A stretch of 64,000 bases of DNA, taken from Betaproteobacteria bacterium (GTDB taxonomy: Bacteria > Pseudomonadota > Gammaproteobacteria > Burkholderiales > Casimicrobiaceae). The translations under genes and the position numbers were made by a program. Below are positions 57,198-64,000 of the stretch, in pieces. The notes under the pieces are model-generated. The model had not been told where the DNA came from. It did no database searches and saw nothing but the letters and a program-made list of their open reading frames with translations. Each line of letters starts with the position of its first letter. Position 1 is the first letter of the stretch. The stretch lies in the NCBI GenBank assembly GCA_016720425.1, contig JADKKQ010000013.1:62001-126000 (forward strand), written 5' to 3'.

Positions 57198-57953
57198 ATG
57201 GACGACGACCAGCTGCTCCGCTACAGCCGCCACATCCTGCTGCCCGAGCTCGGCATCGCCGCGCAGCAGAAGTTCGCGGCGGCGCGGGCGCTGATCGTCG
57301 GCGCCGGCGGGCTGGGCTGCCCGGCCGCGCAGTTCCTCGCCGCCGCCGGCATCGGCCACCTGACGCTGTGCGATCCCGACCGCGTCGACCTCACCAACCT
57401 GCAGCGGCAGATCCTCTTCTCCACCGCCGACATCGGCACGGCCAAGGCCACCGCCGCCCGCGCCCGGCTGCTCGCGATCAACCCCGAGGTGGAGATCGCC
57501 GCGGTCATCGCCCGGATCGGCGGCGAGGCGCTGGCGGACGCGGTCGCCGCCGCCGACGTCGTGCTCGACTGCAGCGACAACTTCGCCACCCGGCACGCCG
57601 TCAACCGCGCCTGCGTCGCGGCCGGGAAGCCGCTGGTGTCGGGGGCGGCGATCCGCTTCGACGGCCAGGTCGCGGTGTTCGATGCGCGGGTCGCCGGCGC
57701 GCCGTGCTACCACTGCCTGTTCGGCGAGGGCGAGGAGATCGAGGAGACCCGCTGTGCGACGATGGGCGTGTTTGCGCCGCTGGTCGGCATCGTCGGCGCC
57801 ACGCAGGCCGCCGAGGCGCTGAAGCTCGTCGCCGGCGTCGGCGAATCGCTCGCCGGCCGGCTGCTGCTGCTCGACGCCATGGCGATGACCTGGCGCGAGG
57901 TGCGCGTGCCGCGCGACCCGGCGTGCCCGGTCTGCGGCCCGGAGCGCCGCTGA
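57198..57953 (+). CDS. moeB: E1-like adenylyltransferase MoeB/ThiF
   Basis: A 251-residue protein. It has YSRHILLPELGIAAQQKF, the ATP site ALIVGAGGLGCPAAQFLAAA, LCDPDRVDLTNLQRQILFST, DCSDNFATRHAVNRAC, and two CxxC zinc pairs (CYHC and CPVC). It adenylates the C-terminal glycine of a ubiquitin-like sulfur carrier (MoaD or ThiS). Which pathway is served cannot be told from sequence. ATG 57198 gives the usual N-terminus. It ends 9 bases from the convergent slmA. Confidence 0.93.
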   Translation: MDDDQLLRYSRHILLPELGIAAQQKFAAARALIVGAGGLGCPAAQFLAAAGIGHLTLCDPDRVDLTNLQRQILFSTADIGTAKATAARARLLAINPEVEIAAVIARIGGEALADAVAAADVVLDCSDNFATRHAVNRACVAAGKPLVSGAAIRFDGQVAVFDARVAGAPCYHCLFGEGEEIEETRCATMGVFAPLVGIVGATQAAEALKLVAGVGESLAGRLLLLDAMAMTWREVRVPRDPACPVCGPERR

Positions 57954-57962
57954 CGCGGTCGG

Positions 57963-58532
57963 TCAGCCAAACAGGAACTTGCGCTGCGGGTCCCAGCCGT
58001 CCTGCGGCTTGCGCTTGAAGCCGGTCTTGGCGAACAGCAGCCAGCGGCCGAGCACGTAGGCGAGCAGCACGCCCGCCTCGGCACCGGGATCCCCGGGCCA
58101 CTGCCCGCCGGCCTGCGCGATCCGCAGCGCCTGCCGCAGCGCCGCCTCGATGCGCTCGTAGAGCTGGTTGATGCGCGCCTGCAGCCGCGCGTCCTCGTTG
58201 ACCAGCGCGTCGCCGATCAGCACCCGGGTCATGCCGGGATTCTTGTCGGCGAAGCCCAGCAGCACGCCGACGATCTGCTGCGCCTGCAGCGCGCCGTCGG
58301 GGGTCTCGGCGGCGATCTTGTTGATCAGCGTGAACAGCGTGGTCTCGATGAACTCGATCAGCCCCTCGAACATCTGCGCCTTGCTGGCGAAGTGCCGGTA
58401 CAGCGCCGCCTCGGAGACGTCCAGCCGGGCCGCGAGCGCCGCGGTGGTGACCTTCTCGCCGCGCGGGTTCTCGAGCATGGCGGCCAGCGTCTGCAGGATC
58501 TGCAGCCGACGTTCCCCGGACTTTGGCGCCAT
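57963..58532 (-). CDS. slmA: Nucleoid occlusion factor SlmA (TetR family)
   Basis: A 189-residue TetR-type protein. The helix-turn-helix is TTAALAARLDVSEAALYRHF at residues 29-48, then ASKAQMFEGLIEFIETTLFT. The C-terminal dimer part has GDALVNEDARLQARINQLYE and VLGRWLLFAKTGFKRKP. Residue pattern and place next to argB fit SlmA, which blocks FtsZ over the nucleoid. A general TetR role is the fallback. It is 32 bases after argB. Confidence 0.88.
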   Translation of the reverse strand: MAPKSGERRLQILQTLAAMLENPRGEKVTTAALAARLDVSEAALYRHFASKAQMFEGLIEFIETTLFTLINKIAAETPDGALQAQQIVGVLLGFADKNPGMTRVLIGDALVNEDARLQARINQLYERIEAALRQALRIAQAGGQWPGDPGAEAGVLLAYVLGRWLLFAKTGFKRKPQDGWDPQRKFLFG

Positions 58533-58564
58533 GGTGCGGATCCCGGCCTGGGCGAGCGCGCCGT

Positions 58565-59482
58565 TCAGCCGCCGGACCGCGGGTGCACGGCCTCGGCATC
58601 GTCGGCGCGGATCATCGTCCCCACGCCTTCGTTGGTGAGCACCTCGAGCAGCAGCGCGTGCTCGACGCGGCCGTCGATGATGTGCGAGCTCTTGACGCCG
58701 TTCTTCACCGCGTCGAGCGCCGAGCCGATCTTGGGCAGCATGCCGCCGCTGATCGTGCCGTCGGCGAACAGCCCGTCGATCTCGGTGGCGGTCAGGCCGG
58801 ACAGCAGCGTGCCCTGCTTGTCCAGCACGCCGACGGTGTTGGTCATCAGCACCAGCTTCTCGGCCTTGAGCGTCTCGGCGAGCTTGCCGGCGACCAGGTC
58901 GGCGTTGATGTTGTAGGCCTCGCCCTCGCGGCCGACGCCGATCGGCGCCACCACGGGGATGAAGTCGCGCGAGTCGAGCAGCTGGATGATCTCGGGATCG
59001 ATGCGCTCGATCTCGCCGACCAGGCCGATGTCGATCATCTCGCCGTCGACGGTCTCGCTCTTCAGCAGCATCTTGCGCGCGTGGATGAACGCGCCGTCCT
59101 GGCCGGTGAGTCCCACCGCCTTGCCGCCGTGCTGGTTGATGAGGCCGACGATCTCCTGGTTGAGCTCGCCCAGCACCATCTCGACGACGTTCATCACCCG
59201 GTCGTCGGTGACGCGCATGCCCTGCCGGAACTCGCTGGCGATGCCCATCTTCTTCAGCAGGTCGCCGATCTGCGGGCCGCCGCCGTGGACGATCACCGGG
59301 TTCATGCCGACCAGCTTCAGCATGACGACGTCGCGGGCGAAGCCGGCCTTCAGCTGCGGCTCGGTCATCGCGTTGCCGCCGTACTTGACGATGATCGTCT
59401 TGTCGTGGAAGCGCTGGATGTAGGGCAGGGCCTCGGCGAGGATCTGCGCCTTCAGGGCAGCATTGACGGCGTCGATGGGCAT
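58565..59482 (-). CDS. argB: Acetylglutamate kinase
   Basis: A 305-residue amino-acid kinase, second step of arginine synthesis. It has TIIVKYGGNAMTEPQLKAGF, MNPVIVHGGGPQIGDLLKKM, FRQGMRVTDDRVMNVVEMVL, YNINADLVAGKLAETLKAEK and ISGGMLPKIGSALDAVKNGV. ATG 59482 matches the family start; the frame to 59746 upstream is not coding. Expression is probably from the -10 at 59555-59560. Confidence 0.97.
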   Translation of the reverse strand: MPIDAVNAALKAQILAEALPYIQRFHDKTIIVKYGGNAMTEPQLKAGFARDVVMLKLVGMNPVIVHGGGPQIGDLLKKMGIASEFRQGMRVTDDRVMNVVEMVLGELNQEIVGLINQHGGKAVGLTGQDGAFIHARKMLLKSETVDGEMIDIGLVGEIERIDPEIIQLLDSRDFIPVVAPIGVGREGEAYNINADLVAGKLAETLKAEKLVLMTNTVGVLDKQGTLLSGLTATEIDGLFADGTISGGMLPKIGSALDAVKNGVKSSHIIDGRVEHALLLEVLTNEGVGTMIRADDAEAVHPRSGG

Positions 59483-59554
59483 GGCGGGCGGGGCGCGGAG
59501 TGGGGCGGGACCGGCACCCGCTGCGGTTGGCGGATGGACACCGGCTCTTCGGGA

Positions 59555-59560
59555 ATTGTA
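59555..59560 (-). promoter_or_regulatory. Possible -10 box of argB
   Basis: TACAAT on the minus strand (5 of 6), 73 bases before the argB ATG, in the divergent gap to the GT4 gene. No convincing -35. Confidence 0.35.
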
Positions 59561-59637
59561 CCGGAACCCCGCCGCCGGAGATTGCCGGGGAACCGATCGC
59601 CGCCGCCGGCGCCGGGCGCGCCAGCGGGTGGCTTTTT

Positions 59638-59646
59638 TGCTATCGT
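59638..59646 (+). promoter_or_regulatory. Possible extended -10 promoter of the GT4-ligase pair
   Basis: TGCTATCGT (TGN plus TATCGT, 4 of 6) follows a T-run and lies 83 bases before the ATG at 59730. An alternative start at 59655 would be too close to it. Confidence 0.35.
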
Positions 59647-59729
59647 TCGCCCCCATGCCTCGCCTGCGGCGGCCTCCGGCGCCCTGCGCCCGGTTCCTCC
59701 CGCCCCCGCCCACGCCGCCACGAACGCCG

Positions 59730-61016
59730 ATGCGTCTCGCGATCATCCGCCAGGACTATGCGCCCGAGGCGACGACCGAGCTGTTCCTCGAAGCGGCGCT
59801 GGAGGCGCTGCTGGAGCGCAACGTCGCGGTGTCGCTGTACAGCCGCGCGGTCACGCCCACGCGGCTGCAGCTGATCGAGCAGGTCCACTGCGATCCCTTC
59901 CACGTCGGCCGCTGGTGGCGCGACGCCGGCTTCGCGCGCGCCGTGTGCCGGGTCATCGGCAGGGCGCGCGCCAACCTCGTCGAGGCGCACCAGCCGCTGC
60001 CCTGCTGCGACGTCTATCGCGCCGATGCCGGCGTCTACGCGTCGTGGTTCGACGAGGAGCTCGCCAACGCGAGCGTGCCGCGACGGTGGCGGCTGCGCCT
60101 CAGCCCCTACTGGCGCTATCTGCTCGCCGCCGAGCGGCGGATGTTCACCAGCCCCTGGCTGCGCGCGGTGATCTGCCCGTCGACCATGGTGAAGGACGAG
60201 ATCGCCGCCCGCTTCGGGCTGCCGGAGGCGAAGCTGCCGGTGATACCGCAGCCGGTCGACACCGCCGGCCTGTCGCCGGCGCTGCGCGTGCATCGCACCG
60301 AGACCCTCGCCCGGCACGGCATCGACCCCGCGGCGACGGTGTTCCTCTTCGCCAGCAACGACTGGCGCCGCGACGGCGCCCGCGCCGCGATCGAGGCGGT
60401 GGCACGGGTCCCCGCCGGCGCGCACCTGCTGCTGCTCGGCCAGCCGCCGACCGCCGGCGCGCCGGACGCGCTGCGGCGCGAGCTGGGCGCCGGCGACCGC
60501 GCCACCTTCGTCGGCCAGCCGCCCGACCCGCGACCCTACCTCGGCGCCGCCGATGCGCTGATCCTGCCCGCGCGCTACGACCCGCGCCCCACGGTGGTGC
60601 TGGACGCGATGGCCAGCGGCCTGCCGCCGATCGTCGGCGAGCGTTCGGGCGCCGCCGCGCTGGTGCGCGAACGCGACTGCGGGCTGGTCGTGTCGCCGAA
60701 GGACGGCGCGGCGCTGGCGGCGGCGATGCAGGCGCTGCAGGACCCCGCGCGGCGCGCGCGGCTGGCCGTCAACGCGCGCAACGCGGTGCTGCCCTTCACG
60801 GCGGCGGCGATGACGCTGCAGGCCGTGCTGCTGTACCGCGACCTGCTGGCCGCGACGGTCCCGCCGCGCCGCGCCGACCCGCCCGCTCCCGGCGCGCGGC
60901 CGGTGGCGCCGGACGACGACGTCCCGACGCTGCAGCGCGAGGCGCCGGCGTCCGCGGCGCGCCGGCCGGACCTCAGGCCCGACGAGCCCGCCGAGGGTTC
61001 CGGGACGCCGGGCTGA
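59730..61016 (+). CDS. GT4-family glycosyltransferase, LPS or capsule type
   Basis: A 428-residue protein. The N-lobe has LAIIRQDYAPEATTELFLEA, NLVEAHQPLPCCDVYRADAG, SPYWRYLLAAERRMF and ICPSTMVKDEIAARFGLPEA. The C-lobe has FLFASNDWRRDGARAAIEAV, YLGAADALILPARYDPRPTV and VVLDAMASGLPPIVGERSGA (the E-X7-E region is modified). The last 60 residues are Pro/Ala-rich and look disordered. It probably adds a core or O-chain sugar in the cytoplasm. It ends 2 bases before the ligase gene. Confidence 0.88.
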   Translation: MRLAIIRQDYAPEATTELFLEAALEALLERNVAVSLYSRAVTPTRLQLIEQVHCDPFHVGRWWRDAGFARAVCRVIGRARANLVEAHQPLPCCDVYRADAGVYASWFDEELANASVPRRWRLRLSPYWRYLLAAERRMFTSPWLRAVICPSTMVKDEIAARFGLPEAKLPVIPQPVDTAGLSPALRVHRTETLARHGIDPAATVFLFASNDWRRDGARAAIEAVARVPAGAHLLLLGQPPTAGAPDALRRELGAGDRATFVGQPPDPRPYLGAADALILPARYDPRPTVVLDAMASGLPPIVGERSGAAALVRERDCGLVVSPKDGAALAAAMQALQDPARRARLAVNARNAVLPFTAAAMTLQAVLLYRDLLAATVPPRRADPPAPGARPVAPDDDVPTLQREAPASAARRPDLRPDEPAEGSGTPG

Positions 61017-61018
61017 GC

Positions 61019-62314
61019 ATGCGACCGGCAGCCGTGCGCGCGGCATCGACGCGCTCCCCGATGATCGACCGCCTGCTCTTCTGGCAGCCGCTGGTGGCCG
61101 CCGCCTACCTCGCGCTGCTGCCGACCCATGCGCTGACGTTCTGGCGCTCGACGACGTTCGCGCTCGGCGCGCTGCTGACGCTCGCCGTCGCCATGGCGGC
61201 CGCGCGGCACCGCGCACCGTCGATTCCCGCGCCGCCGCGCGCCGTCACCCTCGCCTTCGTCGCCTGGGGCCTGTGGTCGACGGCGTCGCTGGCGTGGTCG
61301 GTGCACCCCGACTACACGGCCGTGCAGCTGCGCCGCGAGGTGGCCTGGACGCTGCTCGCGGCGGCGACGTTCTTCGTCGCCTGCAGCGACGCGCGCACCT
61401 GGCGCGGGTTCGTCGTCACCGCGCTGGGCAGTTTCGTCGTCCTCGCGACCTTCGCCGGCGTCCAGGCGCTGACCGTCGGCCGCTGGAATGCCGGCGTCTG
61501 GCACGGCGACGTCGGCCTGTGGTCGACCTGGCTGGTCCTCGTCGCGCCGTTCACGCTGACGCTGCTGGCGCCGCCGCCGGGAGGGTTCGCGGACCGGCGG
61601 GCGAGCCTCGTCGGCGGCGTGCTGCTGCTGGCGCTGCTGCTCGCCGCCGCGCGGGCCACCGACAACCGGATGGTCTGGATCGCGCTCGCGGCGGTGTTCG
61701 CGACCGCGTCGCTGCTCGGCGCGCTGCGCTGGCGGGCGAGCCTGCGCCGCGCGCCGCTGCGCTGGCTGGTGCCGCTGCTGTGCCTGCTGGTGGCACTGGG
61801 CGCGCTGTTCGCCGACGCGGTCCGCGAGAAGGCGCAGCAGCACCACCCGCCGCAGACCTCGGTGGCGCAGGCGCTCGCCACCGACCCGCGGATCGTGCTG
61901 TGGGACCACACGGTCGAGCGCATCCGCGAGCGGCCGTGGACCGGCTTCGGCTTCGGCCGCGGCATCATCGGCGACGAACTCCGCGCGGCGCTGCGCGACC
62001 CGCTGCTGGCGCACGCGCACAACGTGTTCGTGAGCCAGTGGCTGCAGACCGGCGCGCCCGGGTTCGCGCTGCTGGTCGCGCTGCTGGCGGCGCTGGCGAC
62101 CGCGCACGCGGCGAGCCTGCGCTCCGCCGACCCGACGCGGGCGCTGCTGGGCGTGATCGGGCTCTCGCTGCTCGCCGGCTTCGTCGTCAAGAACCTGACC
62201 GACGACTTCTTCTTCGGCAGCAACGCCAAGGAGTTCTGGGCGCTGAACGCGATCCTGCTCGGCTACGACGCGCGGCTGCGCGCCGCGATGGCGGCGGCGA
62301 GATCGCCGGGTTAG
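61019..62314 (+). CDS. O-antigen ligase/polymerase-like membrane protein
   Basis: A 431-residue protein with ten or more helices. The large periplasmic loop near residues 265-335 has LATDPRIVLWDHTVERIRER, PWTGFGFGRGIIGDELRAAL and LLAHAHNVFVSQWLQTGAPG, the Wzy_C pattern (H-NxF...G) of WaaL ligases and related polymerases. It would join O-chains to lipid A core or polymerise them. ATG 61019 follows the GT4 stop; ATG 61061 is the alternative. Its TAG stop overlaps the TAA of the convergent dehydratase (TTAG). Confidence 0.88.
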   Translation: MRPAAVRAASTRSPMIDRLLFWQPLVAAAYLALLPTHALTFWRSTTFALGALLTLAVAMAAARHRAPSIPAPPRAVTLAFVAWGLWSTASLAWSVHPDYTAVQLRREVAWTLLAAATFFVACSDARTWRGFVVTALGSFVVLATFAGVQALTVGRWNAGVWHGDVGLWSTWLVLVAPFTLTLLAPPPGGFADRRASLVGGVLLLALLLAAARATDNRMVWIALAAVFATASLLGALRWRASLRRAPLRWLVPLLCLLVALGALFADAVREKAQQHHPPQTSVAQALATDPRIVLWDHTVERIRERPWTGFGFGRGIIGDELRAALRDPLLAHAHNVFVSQWLQTGAPGFALLVALLAALATAHAASLRSADPTRALLGVIGLSLLAGFVVKNLTDDFFFGSNAKEFWALNAILLGYDARLRAAMAAARSPG

Positions 62315-64000
62315 CTCCGCCGGCGCGGCGTCCGCAGCGGCAGCGGCACCGCCGCCTCGCCGGGCGGCGATTCCGTCGGCAGCGGCTTCACCGGCGCGCC
62401 CGCCGGCGGCATGTATTCGGGAATCCACGACTTCAGGCGCGCGCGGACCTCGGCGTCGTCGGCCACGCGATCGCGCTCGCACCAGGCGATCATCTGCCCG
62501 ACGGCGTCGCGGTTGGCGGCGCGCGCCTGCGCGATGCGCAGCTTCGGGTGCGTCGTCGGCAGCGTCGCTTCCTCGGTCGCGAGCAGCTCCTCGAACAGCT
62601 TTTCGCCGGGCCGCAGGCCGGTGAAGACGACCGCGATGCGATCGGGATCGGCGCCGGACAGCCGGATCAGGTCGCGCGCGAGGTCGACGATGCGCACCGG
62701 CTCGCCCATGTCCAGCACCAGGATCTCGCCGCTGCGGCCCTGCAGCCCCGCCTGCAGCAGCAGCTGCGTGGCCTCGGAGATCGACATGAAGTAGCGGGTG
62801 ATCTCCGGATGGGTGACGGTCACCGGGCCGCCGCGGGCGATCTGCTCCTTGAAGCGGGGGATCACGCTGCCGGCGCTGCCGAAGACGTTGCCGAAGCGCA
62901 CCAGCACGAACTGCGTCGGCCCGTCCTGCAGGCTCTGGCAGACGATCTCGGCGAAGCGCTTGGACGCCCCCATCACGCTGGTCGGATTGACGGCCTTGTC
63001 GGTGGACACCAGCACGAACTTCTCGACCTTGGCGGCCACCGCCGCGCGCGCCAGCACCCAGGTGCCGTAGGCGTTGTTGCGCACCGCCTGCCAGGCGTTG
63101 GTGTCCTCCATCAGCGGCACGTGCTTGTACGCGGCGGCGTGGAAGACCGCCTGCGGGCGCTCGCGCGCCAGCACTTCGTCGACCAGCGCAACGTGCTTGA
63201 CGTCGCCGACGACGCAGGTCAGCGGCAGCCGCGGGAACGCGTCGGCGAGCGTCATCTGGATCTCGTACAGCGCCGCCTCCGAGATGTCGAACAGCACCAG
63301 CCGCGCCGGCCGGAAGCGGGCGATCTGCCGGCACAGCTCGGCGCCGATCGAGCCGCCGGCGCCGGTGACCAGCACGACGCGGTTGCCCAGCCACTCGCCC
63401 AGCCCCGCGCTGTCCAGCACCACCGGATCGCGGCCGAGCAGGTCGTCGAGCTCGATGTTGCGGATCGTCGTCAGCTCCGAGCGCCCGCTGATGAGGTCCT
63501 CGTACGACGGCACCGTCAGCGCTTCGAGCCCGGCGGCGGCGCAGACCTCGGCGGCGCGCCGCCGCACGCCGTGATCGGCCGAGGGCAGCGCGATGATCAC
63601 CTTGCGCACGCCGAAACGCTGCGCCCAGTGCGGCAGCGACGCGATCTTGCCCAGCACGCTGTGGTCGCGCAGCTGCCGGCCCTGCTTGGCGGGGTCGTCG
63701 TCGACCAGCCCGACGACGCGCCACTGGCGGCTGCGCGCCAGCTCCTTGGTGAGCCGCGCGCCGGCCTCGCCGGCGCCGACGATCAGCACCGGCTCGCCCA
63801 GCGCCGCGAGCGGGCTGTAGAGGCGGTGCTCCTTCCAGATCCGGTAGGCGAAGCGGCTGCCGGCCATGATGAAGATCAGCAGCACCGGATAGAAGATCAG
63901 CACGCTGCGCGGCACCACGGTCTGCAGCTGCAGCATCACCAGCACGACCGGGATCAGCAGCGCGCCGAGGCCCGCCGCGAGGACGATCTGCTTGAGATCG
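62311..64000 (-). CDS. FlaA1/WbpM-type nucleotide-sugar 4,6-dehydratase, 5' end outside window
   Basis: The frame is open to the right edge, so the gene starts beyond 64000; 562 residues are visible. The first 45 or so are membrane helices. A first nucleotide-binding domain has EPVLIVGAGEAGARLTKELA. The catalytic SDR domain has VVLVTGAGGSIGAELCRQIA, FHAAAYKHVPLMEDTNAWQA, VLVSTDKAVNPTSVMGASKR, FGNVFGSAGSVIPRFKEQI and GLRPGEKLFEELL. WbpM-type enzymes convert UDP-GlcNAc to a 4-keto-6-deoxy sugar for O-antigen or protein glycans. It likely supplies unusual sugars to the glycan genes in this region. Confidence 0.93.
   Translation of the reverse strand, partial: DLKQIVLAAGLGALLIPVVLVMLQLQTVVPRSVLIFYPVLLIFIMAGSRFAYRIWKEHRLYSPLAALGEPVLIVGAGEAGARLTKELARSRQWRVVGLVDDDPAKQGRQLRDHSVLGKIASLPHWAQRFGVRKVIIALPSADHGVRRRAAEVCAAAGLEALTVPSYEDLISGRSELTTIRNIELDDLLGRDPVVLDSAGLGEWLGNRVVLVTGAGGSIGAELCRQIARFRPARLVLFDISEAALYEIQMTLADAFPRLPLTCVVGDVKHVALVDEVLARERPQAVFHAAAYKHVPLMEDTNAWQAVRNNAYGTWVLARAAVAAKVEKFVLVSTDKAVNPTSVMGASKRFAEIVCQSLQDGPTQFVLVRFGNVFGSAGSVIPRFKEQIARGGPVTVTHPEITRYFMSISEATQLLLQAGLQGRSGEILVLDMGEPVRIVDLARDLIRLSGADPDRIAVVFTGLRPGEKLFEELLATEEATLPTTHPKLRIAQARAANRDAVGQMIAWCERDRVADDAEVRARLKSWIPEYMPPAGAPVKPLPTESPPGEAAVPLPLRTPRRRS

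Noticed and set aside
58523..61018. N-terminal part of a 1263-residue ORF leading into the O-antigen ligase
   Set aside because: The part before 61019 is antisense to argB or out of frame in the GT4 gene; only the last 431 residues show ligase features.

Overview
The window is a very GC-rich (about 70%) chromosomal segment of a Gram-negative bacterium. Gene content and order point to a betaproteobacterium of the Burkholderiales/Rhodocyclales type. The markers are a caa3-type cytochrome oxidase assembly cluster, a biotin cluster (bioB/F/H/C/D), a type II secretion operon in the Xanthomonas-like order E-F-G-H-I-J-K-L-M-N-D, and the block comF-trmL-gpsA-secB-grxC-rhodanese-envC-ctp-moeB-slmA-argB. 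I saw no rRNA, tRNA, CRISPR array, prophage or insertion sequence. The mobile-looking DNA consists of REP-type palindromes at four loci.

Region 1 (1-15.0 kb) is a surface-glycan or protein-glycosylation island. An ABC exporter (Wzm/Wzt-like, 14.2-15.0 and 13.0-14.2 kb) heads a minus-strand operon whose genes overlap by 1-4 bases. It continues with an acyltransferase-like protein, a methyltransferase, a GT2-GT4 fusion, two large TPR/GT41 (O-GlcNAc transferase-like) proteins, an unknown secreted protein and a GT2 enzyme. A fourth-strand partner, another GT41 gene, runs in from the left edge on the plus strand. A further TPR-GT41 gene sits alone at 34.8-37.0 kb, so the window holds four GT41 proteins.

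Region 2 (15.0-19.8 kb) holds a REP array, a periplasmic parvulin, two secreted proteins of unknown function and a lipoprotein. Region 3 (19.8-31.7 kb) is the complete type II secretion operon gspE to gspD. A REP array with an 18-G run is inserted between gspJ and gspK, and gspK has no recognisable start codon. Region 4 (31.7-34.8 kb) has hemL, thiD, rubredoxin and glyoxalase I.

Region 5 (37.1-45.4 kb) is the cytochrome c oxidase cluster: ctaC (with a fused cytochrome c domain), ctaD, a small membrane protein, ctaG, ctaE, a DUF2909-like protein, surf1, a SCO-like protein, ctaB and sco. The heme A synthase gene ctaA is absent. The 5' end of ctaG carries a 17-bp tandem duplication that puts its natural start out of frame. 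Region 6 (45.4-50.3 kb) is the biotin operon bioB-bioF-bioH-bioC-bioD, with a BirA-like operator in front of bioB. Region 7 (50.3-59.5 kb) is housekeeping. Region 8 (59.7-64.0 kb) returns to surface polysaccharide: a GT4 enzyme, an O-antigen ligase-like protein and a FlaA1/WbpM-type nucleotide-sugar dehydratase cut by the right edge.

The most interesting signals are the GT41-rich glycosylation island (including one protein with an internal degenerate catalytic module), the REP/poly-G invasion that appears to have removed the gspK start, the frame-breaking duplication in ctaG, and the BirA-like operator. Function calls rest on motif reading alone. No database search was possible.
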